Origin: Luminiphilus syltensis NOR5-1B
GTDB lineage: Bacteria; Pseudomonadota; Gammaproteobacteria; Pseudomonadales; Halieaceae
NCBI RefSeq assembly: GCF_000158175.1
Contig: NZ_DS999411.1
Location: 3,174,079 to 3,238,078, forward strand
DNA: 64,000 nucleotides
Direction of reading: 5' to 3'
The notes beneath the pieces were generated by a model, which worked only from the letters and a program-made list of their open reading frames with translations, made no database searches and had not been told where the DNA came from. The position numbers were made by a program, and so were the translations under genes. Positions 54,483 to 62,378 of the stretch are shown here, piece by piece. Within the stretch, counting starts at the first letter, position 1. Every line of letters starts with the position of its first letter.

Positions 54483-55181
54483 ATGAATACACTCTATCGA
54501 TTTTTTGCTCTGGCACTGCTAGCCACCTGCACCGTCCAGGCCCACGCCGAAGATCCCACGATCACCTGGGAACTCAAGGACGCCATTCGCCAGATCGATC
54601 GCCAGGCCGATGACTTTGAGTCGGTAATGGCCCATGTTGTCATCACACGCAGTAACACCGCGGACGCGACGGGTTCTGAAACCGAGGAAAAAGGCGTTAT
54701 TTTTGCCAACAAGCAAGGCGATACGCGTATCGTGATCGAATCCCCTCAAAGTCTGGTGTACTTACTCGATCACCGCGACCTCTACCGATATATACCGGAG
54801 CAAGAGGTGGTGGAGGAGTACTACCTCCCCAAGCACCCTCAACTTGTGGCGCCTTTCTTACGGCTGGGCTTCTCTACCACAGGCAAGGACCTTGAAGACG
54901 ACTTCCTGGTTAGCGCTATTGGCGAGCGCATGATCGGTGATCGTCGTACCCTGGGCCTGGACCTAACACCCAAAAAGGAAAAGGACCGCAACCGTGTTGT
55001 CGGTATGAAGATCTGGATTGATCAGGCATCGTGGATGCCCGTTGAGCAGGTGATTGAATCGGCGGGCAACGGCCAGGTCATGACCGTGATGTTCAGCAAT
55101 ATGGCGCGCAACCTCAAGCTCAACCCCGACTTATTCAAACGCAAATGGCCACGAGGTACAGATAAGAAGAAAATTCGCTGA
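54483..55181 (+). CDS. outer-membrane lipoprotein-sorting (LolA-like) protein
   Basis: The frame is open from 54264 but family and signal peptide start at the ATG at 54483 (MNTLYRFFALALLATCTVQAHA, cleavage after about residue 22); 232 residues. The body has QADDFESVMAHVVITR, LVYLLDHRDLYRYIPEQ, LTPKKEKDRNRVVGMKIWIDQ and a long hydrophobic-edge beta sheet, the LolA/LppX-like superfamily pattern (PF17131-like). It probably carries a lipophilic ligand in the periplasm. It is divergent from the synthetase gene and a lone rightward gene. Confidence 0.85.
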   Translation: MNTLYRFFALALLATCTVQAHAEDPTITWELKDAIRQIDRQADDFESVMAHVVITRSNTADATGSETEEKGVIFANKQGDTRIVIESPQSLVYLLDHRDLYRYIPEQEVVEEYYLPKHPQLVAPFLRLGFSTTGKDLEDDFLVSAIGERMIGDRRTLGLDLTPKKEKDRNRVVGMKIWIDQASWMPVEQVIESAGNGQVMTVMFSNMARNLKLNPDLFKRKWPRGTDKKKIR

Positions 55182-55469
55182 CCTCGGCTATGCAGGGAAG
55201 ACAGGTGGCGAATGAACACTATGTGGCAATCCAGCGCTGTGATTGTCCGAACGGTAATGAAGCGTCCTGCTACTGAGTGTTCAAACCAGCCGACGACTTG
55301 TGCCGTGCACGGCAACTTGCCAAAAACTGTAGCGTTTGCCCTCGCGCTATCGTGCGCGAGCCAGCGCGACCCAGTGCGACAACTGATGAAAGCAGCGAAA
55401 ACGAATGTATAAACCTCACAGCTTGAGCCTGGCTACGACAGTCAGGCTCCAGCACACAAGACCGGCGGA

Positions 55470-56360
55470 GTGATGCAAAGGAACGACCGCCCTCAAAGAA
55501 GACTGATACTGCTACTGGCGATCGCTATTTCACTGCTGTGCGGTCGTATGATCGCAGCGGACGATGCGGCCGAAACAAACGCTGGTGAACAGACACTGGG
55601 GCTTGAAGCCTGCCTGAAAACGCTCCATTGGCATTCCCCCCAGGGGTATTCCGGGCTCGACCCCGAGGCAATCAGACTAGTAAACTGGAATATTGAAAAA
55701 GGTACCAACCCTCTCTGGGCCGATGATTTAGCAAATTTCCTGTCGTCCACTGATCTGATTACTCTACAAGAAGGCTCACCGTCGCTGCCGATGGTCAACC
55801 GCTTATCCGATCGTTACCGCGTTTCTTTCGCTGAAGGCTACACGAACTCGTATCAGCGTACCGGTGTCATGACGTTCAGTGAGGTCGAGCCGATTGCCGA
55901 GTGCAAACTGATCTCCTACGAACCGTGGCTGCGCACACCAAAGGCGACGCTGGTGACGCGCTATGGACTTAAAGGTACTGATCAAACGCTACTGGTTATC
56001 AACATTCACGGGATCAATTTTTCCCTTGGTCTGATCGAACTCTCAGCACAGTTTGACGATGCTGCGGCACTGATTGCTGCACACACAGGTCCTGTCGTCT
56101 TTACCGGCGATTTCAACACCTGGCATTCGGGGCGTATCGATCTGCTCGACAGAAAAAAGACAGGCCTCGGACTTTCGGCATTAAGCTTTGACCCCGATTA
56201 TCGTACAAGGACTTTCGGGCATGCGCTGGACCACATTTATGTACGCGGTCTGGACGCTCTTTTCACGGCATCTCCCGATCTGCAATCCTCGGATCACAAC
56301 CCACTTATCGCGGAGCTTCGCTACGTTACTGGAAACACGAGTAAGAAAGAAAAACCATGA
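55470..56360 (+). CDS. secreted endonuclease/exonuclease/phosphatase-family protein
   Basis: A 296-residue protein with a hydrophobic signal segment (residues about 11-29). The EEP catalytic set is complete: RLVNWNIEKG, LITLQEGSP (Glu for metal), INIHGINFS, VFTGDFNTWHSG, LDHIYVRGL and SSDHNPLIAEL. It is a periplasmic metal-dependent phosphodiesterase or nuclease. The start could be the GTG at 55470 or the ATG one codon on. The last four bases overlap the DUF5329 start (ATGA), so the two are coupled. Confidence 0.9.
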   Translation: MMQRNDRPQRRLILLLAIAISLLCGRMIAADDAAETNAGEQTLGLEACLKTLHWHSPQGYSGLDPEAIRLVNWNIEKGTNPLWADDLANFLSSTDLITLQEGSPSLPMVNRLSDRYRVSFAEGYTNSYQRTGVMTFSEVEPIAECKLISYEPWLRTPKATLVTRYGLKGTDQTLLVINIHGINFSLGLIELSAQFDDAAALIAAHTGPVVFTGDFNTWHSGRIDLLDRKKTGLGLSALSFDPDYRTRTFGHALDHIYVRGLDALFTASPDLQSSDHNPLIAELRYVTGNTSKKEKP

Positions 56361-56782
56361 AGCAGCGGGAAAGTCGTCGATTCACACCAGTATTTTTGGG
56401 TTGGGTGATCACCCATTGGCTACTGTTAACAACCGGGGCCTATGCTGACAACCCCGAAGCCGAAATCGAATATTTGCTTTCTGCTATCGGGGACAGTGGC
56501 TGCGAATTTCTACGCAACGGCCGCGTTCATGATGCTGAGGATGCGGAAGCGCACCTGCGGATGAAATACCGTAATGGTTTTCGCTATGTATCAACTGCAG
56601 AAGAATTTATCGACCGATTGGCGTCAAAAAGCTCTATCACGCGCAGGCCCTATTTCATCGATTGTGACCAGGACGCCAGTAGCCCCTCCGGTGAATGGCT
56701 GTATCAGAGATTGAATGAATATCGGACAAAAAAAGTCTACAAAGAGTCGACCACTGGAGAAAAACCCACGGTAATGCCATGA
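56357..56782 (+). CDS. DUF5329-like secreted protein
   Basis: A 141-residue small protein with an N-terminal membrane/signal segment (residues about 10-30). It then has EIEYLLSAIGDSGCEFLRNGRVHDAEDAEAHLRMKY, the DUF5329 signature, and two further Cys that could pair. Family function is unknown. It starts inside the EEP stop codon (ATGA), so the two are made together, probably in the periplasm. Confidence 0.82.
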   Translation: MKQRESRRFTPVFLGWVITHWLLLTTGAYADNPEAEIEYLLSAIGDSGCEFLRNGRVHDAEDAEAHLRMKYRNGFRYVSTAEEFIDRLASKSSITRRPYFIDCDQDASSPSGEWLYQRLNEYRTKKVYKESTTGEKPTVMP

Positions 56783-57003
56783 GTAAACTTCCGGCCTCAC
56801 TCCATCCGATACACCGGATCGCCGCCGTGATCTGCTGCATGCCTGGGATACAACACGGATGATCGAAAAGGACGTTATCAGGTTCTTGCGCGGCAAAAAT
56901 TTGCAGGGGAATACCGCACTCGTCGTCTCCCGGACCGCGTCCTTTACCCCAGACGCCTTGCAGTTTTACCATCAGATTCGCACAGGGCGAGCCAAAGCCA
57001 TAA

Positions 57004-57038
57004 TGCCGAGTGCCGAGTGCCGAGTGCCGAGTGCCGAA
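57004..57038. repeat. five-copy TGCCGAG microsatellite
   Basis: TGCCGAG repeats four times exactly and once with a final A. It lies between the DUF5329 and HD-domain genes, and a ten-base palindrome GGAACGTTCC follows at 57045-57054. I know of similar short GC repeats next to REP/RAYT-type elements, but no transposase is present here. Confidence 0.8.
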
Positions 57039-57058
57039 AAACAGGGAACGTTCCACGG

Positions 57059-57673
57059 ATGAAAAACGCAACAGAACAAGGTCATGTCAGCTTCACCGCC
57101 ATGAAGGACGGCAGCGCCGAGGACTATGCCTTTTTGACAGAGCATGAGATTGAATACGCGAAGGGCACCGCAGACCGATTGCTGACAGCCCTCGCAAGCC
57201 TTGACGGGGGCCTCTCCGGGTACCAGATCACGCGCCTCGACCACTCCTTGCAAGCGGCGACGCGCGCTGAACGGGATGGGGCGGATACCGATTGGATCGT
57301 CTCGGCCTTGCTGCATGACATTGGCGATATTTTCGCCCCTTACAATCACGACGAGTACGCCGCGACCATCCTGCGGCCGTTCGTGCGTGAGCAATGCACA
57401 TGGGCCGTCGAGAAACACGGCGATTTCCAGTTGATCTACTACGGTCAACATGTGGGCGCAGACTCGCACAAACGGGACCAATACGCCGGCCATCCCTATT
57501 TCGACGACTGTGCAAGCTTTTGCGAACGCTGGGACCAGTCCAGCTTTGACCCCGCCTATGACACGTTGCCACTGGAACACTTTGCAAACAGGGTGCGGGA
57601 GGTGTTTGCACGATCGCCCTATGACCCTGCAGTCCTCAAACAGGGTGCGCGCGAGCCCCTGGTAGCCTCATAA
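57059..57673 (+). CDS. HD-domain protein, PhnZ/MIOX-like mixed-valence di-iron oxygenase family
   Basis: I start at the ATG at 57059; an upstream GTG lies in the tandem repeat and is unlikely. The 204-residue product has VSFTAMKDGSAEDYAFL at the N-terminus, LDHSLQAATRAERDGADTDWIVSALLHDIGD with the HD pair, then PYNHDEYAA, and the late RWDQSSFDPAYDTLPLEHFANRVREVF block found in phosphonate-degradation HD oxygenases. It could cleave a C-P or C-C bond of a small hydroxyl compound using iron and O2. No other phosphonate gene is near, so this remains family-level. Confidence 0.8.
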   Translation: MKNATEQGHVSFTAMKDGSAEDYAFLTEHEIEYAKGTADRLLTALASLDGGLSGYQITRLDHSLQAATRAERDGADTDWIVSALLHDIGDIFAPYNHDEYAATILRPFVREQCTWAVEKHGDFQLIYYGQHVGADSHKRDQYAGHPYFDDCASFCERWDQSSFDPAYDTLPLEHFANRVREVFARSPYDPAVLKQGAREPLVAS

Positions 57674-57931
57674 GAGCTAACCTTCGAAGCCACGCCCTTT
57701 CCCTTGCCTGAATCCTCCTCTAGATCAGGCCCATGCGAGATCAAAGGAGCCAGAGCACGGCACTCAACAAGGCAATCAATGCGCAGGACGCGCAATAAAA
57801 GTACGCGGAGCGCTCTCCTGGGTATGCGCTGTGGCGACTGGAGTCTCGCCGTCTTTCTTCTCAGCCTGTCCGCACGGACTGCGAACTTCTTCAGGCCGTG
57901 GTAGAACACTTACTTTTCGGAGGGCACAGCT

Positions 57932-58909
57932 ATGCGTTTTTCTGATCTGAGTTATTCATCGCGACGGCTTACTTTGAGTTTAATGTTGTCCTCTACGCTG
58001 GCACTCAGCGCCTGTGGTGGTGACGAGGTCGCCACATCTGAGGCAAGCGTCGTTGACGACGCCCCAACGGCCTTGCCGAGTCCAGGAAGTGCGGACGAGA
58101 AGGCCCCCGTTGTTAATGACTTTCCTACAGAAAAGCTCGCGGCAATACTCGCCGATCAGTCTGAGGACACTCAGGCACGCTACGGTGCACGACATCCTGC
58201 GCGAACCCTTGAATTCTTTGATATTCAGCCAGGTATGACGGTGGTCGAAGCGCTGCCCGAGGGTGGCTGGTATACGCGAATACTCCGTCCCTACCTGGGA
58301 GAAGCGGGCACGATCATCGGTGCCGATTACTCGCTTGAGATGTACCCCCTGTTTGATTTCTACAGCGCTGAGGAACTGGCCGCCAAGGCGGTCTGGTCCG
58401 AGACCTGGCCGGAGGAAGTGGCCCAGTGGCCCGGTGAGGGTGCAACTGCGATGGCCTTTAACTTTGGCTCGTTGCCTGCCGAGTTACACAGCAGCGCGGA
58501 CCGCGTGTTGTTTATCCGCGCCCTTCACAACCTGGCCTCCTTTGAAGCCAGTGGGGCTTATCTATCCACAGCCATAGACGATAGTTTTCAGATATTAAAG
58601 CCGGGAGGAGTTGTCGGCGTCGTGCAGCACATGGGTCCGGAATCCCACAGTGATGCCTGGGCAGATGGTTCCAACGGCTATTTGAAGAAGAGCGCGGTCG
58701 TTGCCGCATTTGAAGCGGCAGGCTTCGTGTTCGACGGCGAGTCTGATGTGAACGAAAACCCCAAAGACACGCCGACGGAGGAGGAATATGTCTGGCGACT
58801 GTCGCCTACCCTTGAGCCCGTGGAAGACGAAGCCTTGGCAGCGAAGTATGCCGCTATCGGTGAGTCCTCGCGTATGACGCTGCGTTTTCGCAAACCCGTA
58901 GCGCTCTAG
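57932..58909 (+). CDS. predicted lipoprotein with a SAM-methyltransferase-like fold
   Basis: A 325-residue product starting with a lipoprotein signal: hydrophobic stretch then LALSACGG, lipid Cys28. Residues about 70-310 match the COG4798-type predicted methyltransferase: ARHPARTLEFFDIQPGMTVVEALPEGGWYTRIL as motif I, GTIIGADYS, and ILKPGGVVGVVQHM as the later motif. A methyltransferase outside the cytoplasm would have no S-adenosylmethionine, so it may bind another ligand or have lost methyl transfer. It is preceded by an AGGGCAC-type ribosome site and follows the HD gene by 258 bases. Confidence 0.82.
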   Translation: MRFSDLSYSSRRLTLSLMLSSTLALSACGGDEVATSEASVVDDAPTALPSPGSADEKAPVVNDFPTEKLAAILADQSEDTQARYGARHPARTLEFFDIQPGMTVVEALPEGGWYTRILRPYLGEAGTIIGADYSLEMYPLFDFYSAEELAAKAVWSETWPEEVAQWPGEGATAMAFNFGSLPAELHSSADRVLFIRALHNLASFEASGAYLSTAIDDSFQILKPGGVVGVVQHMGPESHSDAWADGSNGYLKKSAVVAAFEAAGFVFDGESDVNENPKDTPTEEEYVWRLSPTLEPVEDEALAAKYAAIGESSRMTLRFRKPVAL

Positions 58910-59109
58910 CCTCTGCGCAACCAAGAACCGAGCGGCGCTGTCCAGCGTGCGAGCCTTCCGCGAAGCCATCGCGCCCGATCACGCCAATAACCCGCAAGCG
59001 CAACTTATGGTTAAACAATGAATCCTCGATCGTCCATCCGAGCCCCCGGCACTGGATCGGAGGTGAGAAACTGTCATGATGTGAGACATATCCCCGACTG
59101 GAACAAGTA

Positions 59110-60330
59110 ATGGCAGGAGCCCACACAAGAACCATCGTCCATCGCAAAACCGAGTTTGATGACTGGCGATCCTTATCACTGGGTATTTATATGGCACTAA
59201 CGGGCTACTCCGTTATGGTCGGCCTCCCGGTTATTTCAACCCAGTGGGTCAACAGCGTTGGATTCACCGCCGTTCAGGTCGGACGCCTGACCGGAGCAGA
59301 TCTCTATGGACTCGGCCTGGGCGCCGCCATTTCCTTTTTTCTCGTTGCCCGCTTCGACCGTCGATACATCACACTAGGCGCGGCGCTCGTCGCCATTACC
59401 GCCAACCTGCTGTGTATCGTGTTTCCCGAGTATGGCGTGACCCTTTGGCTGCGGCTTATGGCCGGCGTCGGCGCCGGGGTCTTCACGGGCATTGCAATCG
59501 CAACCATTGGTGGGCACTCCCGACCCGCTTTTGCGTTTGCTATTGAGCTGTTTGCCTTCGCCCTCTATCAGGCTGTAGAGATGAAATTTCTGCCCATGCT
59601 CTCAATTGCAGAAATCTATACGGTCCTTTCGCTCGCTTTTGGCTTAAGCTTGGTATTCCTGCCCTGGCTACCTCGACGACCCGCCGCCGAGCCTCTCGAT
59701 GTGGAGGTGGATGTCGAGGAAGAGCGCGGAGAGCACCATATCGAGCACAAGCACGTCCCAGCCTATATTCCCTGGCTGGCGATGATCGTCATTCTGTTCA
59801 CCTACATCAATATTGGCGCCTATTGGACCTATATCGAACTGGCCACTGTAGGCACTGCGGCCGACCCCGATTGGGTAGCCGATGTGCTGGTTTACACTTC
59901 GGTGACGGCGGTAGTCGGCTGCTACTTCGGCGTTTTACTCAGCAACCGCTATGGTCTGTCCCGCCCGCTGCTGATAACACTGCTTTGTATGACCGGGGTG
60001 GCCGCTATGCTGGTACTGGGTATTACCAATGTCAGCATTGCGCTGAGTATGTTCGCCTTCAATATCGGTTGGGTGCTTGTCGACCTCTATCAAGCCGCCA
60101 TCCTCGCCAATATTGACCGGTCTGGGCGGTTTGTCGCGCTGGTGCCCGCCGCCCAGGGCGTCGGCAATGGCATTGGGCCGAATATCGCCGCATCGGTGCT
60201 GGCGTTTGGCTCCGGTTATAACGGCGTTTTCATCATGTGTGCCATCGCCTCGGCGATCGCGATGCTGGTCTATCTTTACACCTACCTGATTTTGAGAAAA
60301 CGCCTGCCTGCGCTGGCGGATGCATCTTGA
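59110..60330 (+). CDS. MFS transporter, 12 helices
   Basis: A 406-residue major facilitator, about twelve helices, with a central acidic/His-rich loop (residues about 195-220, with EEERGEHHIEHKH) that could bind metal. Motifs: LTGADLYGLGLGAAISFFLVARFDRR between helices 2 and 3, and a WLRLMAGVGAGVF segment. Substrate unknown. It follows the lipoprotein gene by 200 bases on the same strand. Confidence 0.88.
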   Translation: MAGAHTRTIVHRKTEFDDWRSLSLGIYMALTGYSVMVGLPVISTQWVNSVGFTAVQVGRLTGADLYGLGLGAAISFFLVARFDRRYITLGAALVAITANLLCIVFPEYGVTLWLRLMAGVGAGVFTGIAIATIGGHSRPAFAFAIELFAFALYQAVEMKFLPMLSIAEIYTVLSLAFGLSLVFLPWLPRRPAAEPLDVEVDVEEERGEHHIEHKHVPAYIPWLAMIVILFTYINIGAYWTYIELATVGTAADPDWVADVLVYTSVTAVVGCYFGVLLSNRYGLSRPLLITLLCMTGVAAMLVLGITNVSIALSMFAFNIGWVLVDLYQAAILANIDRSGRFVALVPAAQGVGNGIGPNIAASVLAFGSGYNGVFIMCAIASAIAMLVYLYTYLILRKRLPALADAS

Positions 60331-60629
60331 GGGTAGAAGAATCTGTGCGTTGAAAACGCGTTCACTATCGCCACACGGAATTGCGGCCCTCTTTACCCGG
60401 AGCCCCCTCCGACGGGAAACAGGATCGAGATTGCGGAGGTCCCGGGCGTCTTCGAACTGCTCAGCGTCCTATCGCCGACTGACTGGTTACGATGACCGCG
60501 ACCCAAGCGTGCCGCACGGACGCTGCAGCAACCCTACCCCGCCCCATTCGGCATAATAACAAAGAAGCCACACATCAAACCAAAATCACAGGCCTAAACC
60601 GTAAGGACGGGGGGTGGCGCAACGGAGGG
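60331..60629. other. intergenic between MFS and a small hypothetical frame
   Basis: About 300 bases with no supported gene, repeat or terminator. Base composition turns more AT-rich toward 60600. Short open frames here look like chance. Confidence 0.4.
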
Positions 60630-60830
60630 ATGGTCCCACTGCTAGAAATCATCCCACTAAATTTCACTCAAAAGCAGAAGTGGCATACCGATCTTTCCTA
60701 TTGGCAGAACGGTCTACACAAAAAATTCTCGATCTACGTTGCGTACCTGGATGATTCGGGCGACTCACACACCAAGATATTAGATAGTTCGATGGCCTTA
60801 AATGTTCTACGCCATTTAAAACAGATCTGA
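60630..60830 (+). CDS. hypothetical small protein
   Basis: A frame from the ATG at 60630 gives 66 residues (MVPLLEIIPLNFTQKQKWHT at the start) and is open further upstream. It has a GGAGGG just before the ATG, though spacing is too short for a good site. The composition is more like a real protein than the flanks, but I recognise no family. It may be the end of a decayed gene. No neighbour supports a role. Confidence 0.3.
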   Translation: MVPLLEIIPLNFTQKQKWHTDLSYWQNGLHKKFSIYVAYLDDSGDSHTKILDSSMALNVLRHLKQI

Positions 60831-60884
60831 CTTGTGTCTATTGCGTCTTAAGGCGAACTAATTCGGACCAGCGCGGTTGAGATG

Positions 60885-61631
60885 TTACATCGCTGTCATG
60901 CCACCATCGATGACCTGCTCGGTTCCGGTAATAAAGCTCGATTCGTCGGAGGCAAGAAATACCACCAGATCGGAAACTTCTTCCGGCTCTGCCATCCTCT
61001 TGAGCGGTATTAGGTCAGCGGCGCCGCCGCCGTCTTCATCGGTAGCGGCGACCATCATTGGCGTTTTAATATAGCCAGGGTGCACCGAGTTAACCCGGAT
61101 CTTGTGAGCGCCATACTCGACAGCAACTTGCTTGGTCATACCGCGTACGGCGAACTTACTGCCAACATAGGCAAGATTTGGTGAGCCGATATTGGCTACC
61201 AGCCCCGAGATAGAGGAAACATTGATAATAGAGCCTCCACCCGCCGACACCATGCCCGGTATCACCGCCTGCATTCCCAGAAAAACCCCTGTCTGATTAA
61301 CGGTACAAACGCCTAGAAACTCCTCCAGCGTTAGCTCTGCAACCGAGGAAATTGGTCCGATAATTCCGGCATTATTGACTAACACCGTAACCGGACCAAA
61401 ATGCTTTTCGGCAAGCGCCACAACGCGCGTCCAATGATCGGCTCGGCCGACATCATGAAGCGCGAAAATCGCGGCATCACCGATCTCCTCGGCGATACGT
61501 TCACCATCTTTTTCATTGACATCGGTCATCAGAACTTTGGCTCCCTGCGCAGCCATAGCTCTTGCATGAGTCTCACCCATACCCTGTGCTGCGCCCGTGA
61601 CAATTACTACTTTACGTTTCAGTCTATCCAT
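60885..61631 (-). CDS. short-chain dehydrogenase/reductase (SDR)
   Basis: The ATG at 61631 is used (a TTG precedes it); 248 residues. Classical SDR motifs: VVIVTGAAQGMGETHARAM (cofactor glycines), VNNAGIIGP, IINVSSISGL with the catalytic Ser, YVGSK with Tyr/Lys, and a HPGYIKTPM loop. An acidic residue after the second strand (DVNEK) suggests NAD(H). Closest in pattern to hydroxysteroid/cyclopentanol-type dehydrogenases; substrate not predicted. It is followed downstream by nothing on the same strand within 550 bases. Confidence 0.93.
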   Translation of the reverse strand: MDRLKRKVVIVTGAAQGMGETHARAMAAQGAKVLMTDVNEKDGERIAEEIGDAAIFALHDVGRADHWTRVVALAEKHFGPVTVLVNNAGIIGPISSVAELTLEEFLGVCTVNQTGVFLGMQAVIPGMVSAGGGSIINVSSISGLVANIGSPNLAYVGSKFAVRGMTKQVAVEYGAHKIRVNSVHPGYIKTPMMVAATDEDGGGAADLIPLKRMAEPEEVSDLVVFLASDESSFITGTEQVIDGGMTAM

Positions 61632-61676
61632 CAATATTAGCTCGTTGCATTAGGGTGTTAACTTTCCTTTGTCGAC

Positions 61677-62351
61677 TCAGGCGATGACCGAGGCGAAATC
61701 GATATCGACCATGAACGGTGCGGATGCGACGAATGACGGCCGCTGGCATAACCGGTCCGCATACCGCGATAAATACTTGCAGTCACTGCGCCAAGGTACA
61801 TGCTCCGCAAAAAATTCCTTAAGCGGCGGTATGTTCTCAGCAATGAAATCCAATTGCCCGAGCACACAGCCGACCTCAATATCACCAAGGGTGAGCTCGT
61901 TGCCTACAACGAAGTTGCGATCTTGAATTTCCCTGTCGAGTTCAGCCAGACCGCCATTGATCTTACGAATGTGCCGCTGTACCCATTCCTGACTTTGGTG
62001 CTCGAGTGGCCTGGAAACCTCGAAATTCGTACGGACCAATGCATCCATAATGCCAACTGAAAGCACCCGAAAACGCCCCATTTCTAGACGCGCCTCAGGG
62101 TCTGATGGTGTCAGCGGGGGCTCGGGGAACCGGGTATCTATCCATTCCAGAATGTAAGAGGACTCGAATACTGTCTCTCCGTCATCCGCTATCAAGATCG
62201 GCAACTGCTGTAACGGATTGTGAACCGTTACCACCGTATCTTTGTGCCACGGAATATCCCACTCCACCTTGAAGGGGATGGATTTTTCATGGAGCGCCAC
62301 CATCACCTTGCGGCCAAATGGACTCGGGCCTGCATTGATCAGCTTCAACAC
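61677..62351 (-). CDS. glutathione S-transferase family protein
   Basis: A 224-residue GST with thioredoxin-like N-terminus (LKLINAGPSPFGRKVMVALHEKSIPF, where the Ser9-Pro10 is the likely catalytic/GSH contact), cis-Pro at NPLQQLPIL, FESSYILEWID, and a C-terminal helical domain with ELTLGDIEVGCVLG. It sits between the TonB receptor (27 bases downstream of its stop) and the SDR (45 bases), all on one strand, so the three may be co-transcribed. It may conjugate or isomerise an intermediate of the SDR pathway. Confidence 0.92.
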   Translation of the reverse strand: MLKLINAGPSPFGRKVMVALHEKSIPFKVEWDIPWHKDTVVTVHNPLQQLPILIADDGETVFESSYILEWIDTRFPEPPLTPSDPEARLEMGRFRVLSVGIMDALVRTNFEVSRPLEHQSQEWVQRHIRKINGGLAELDREIQDRNFVVGNELTLGDIEVGCVLGQLDFIAENIPPLKEFFAEHVPWRSDCKYLSRYADRLCQRPSFVASAPFMVDIDFASVIA

Positions 62352-62378
62352 GGTACTGGCTCTCCCGCGGCCGCGTTA

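Noticed and set aside
56859..57062. A 67-codon plus-strand frame running through the heptamer repeat
   Set aside because: Its C-terminal part is only the repeat; no family look and no good ribosome site.
57619..57909. A minus-strand frame between the HD gene and the lipoprotein gene; another frame there ends in a hydrophobic stretch (CALIALLSAVLWLL)
   Set aside because: The hydrophobic stretch has no start codon in frame, and the longer frame overlaps the HD gene end; I could not support a small membrane protein.
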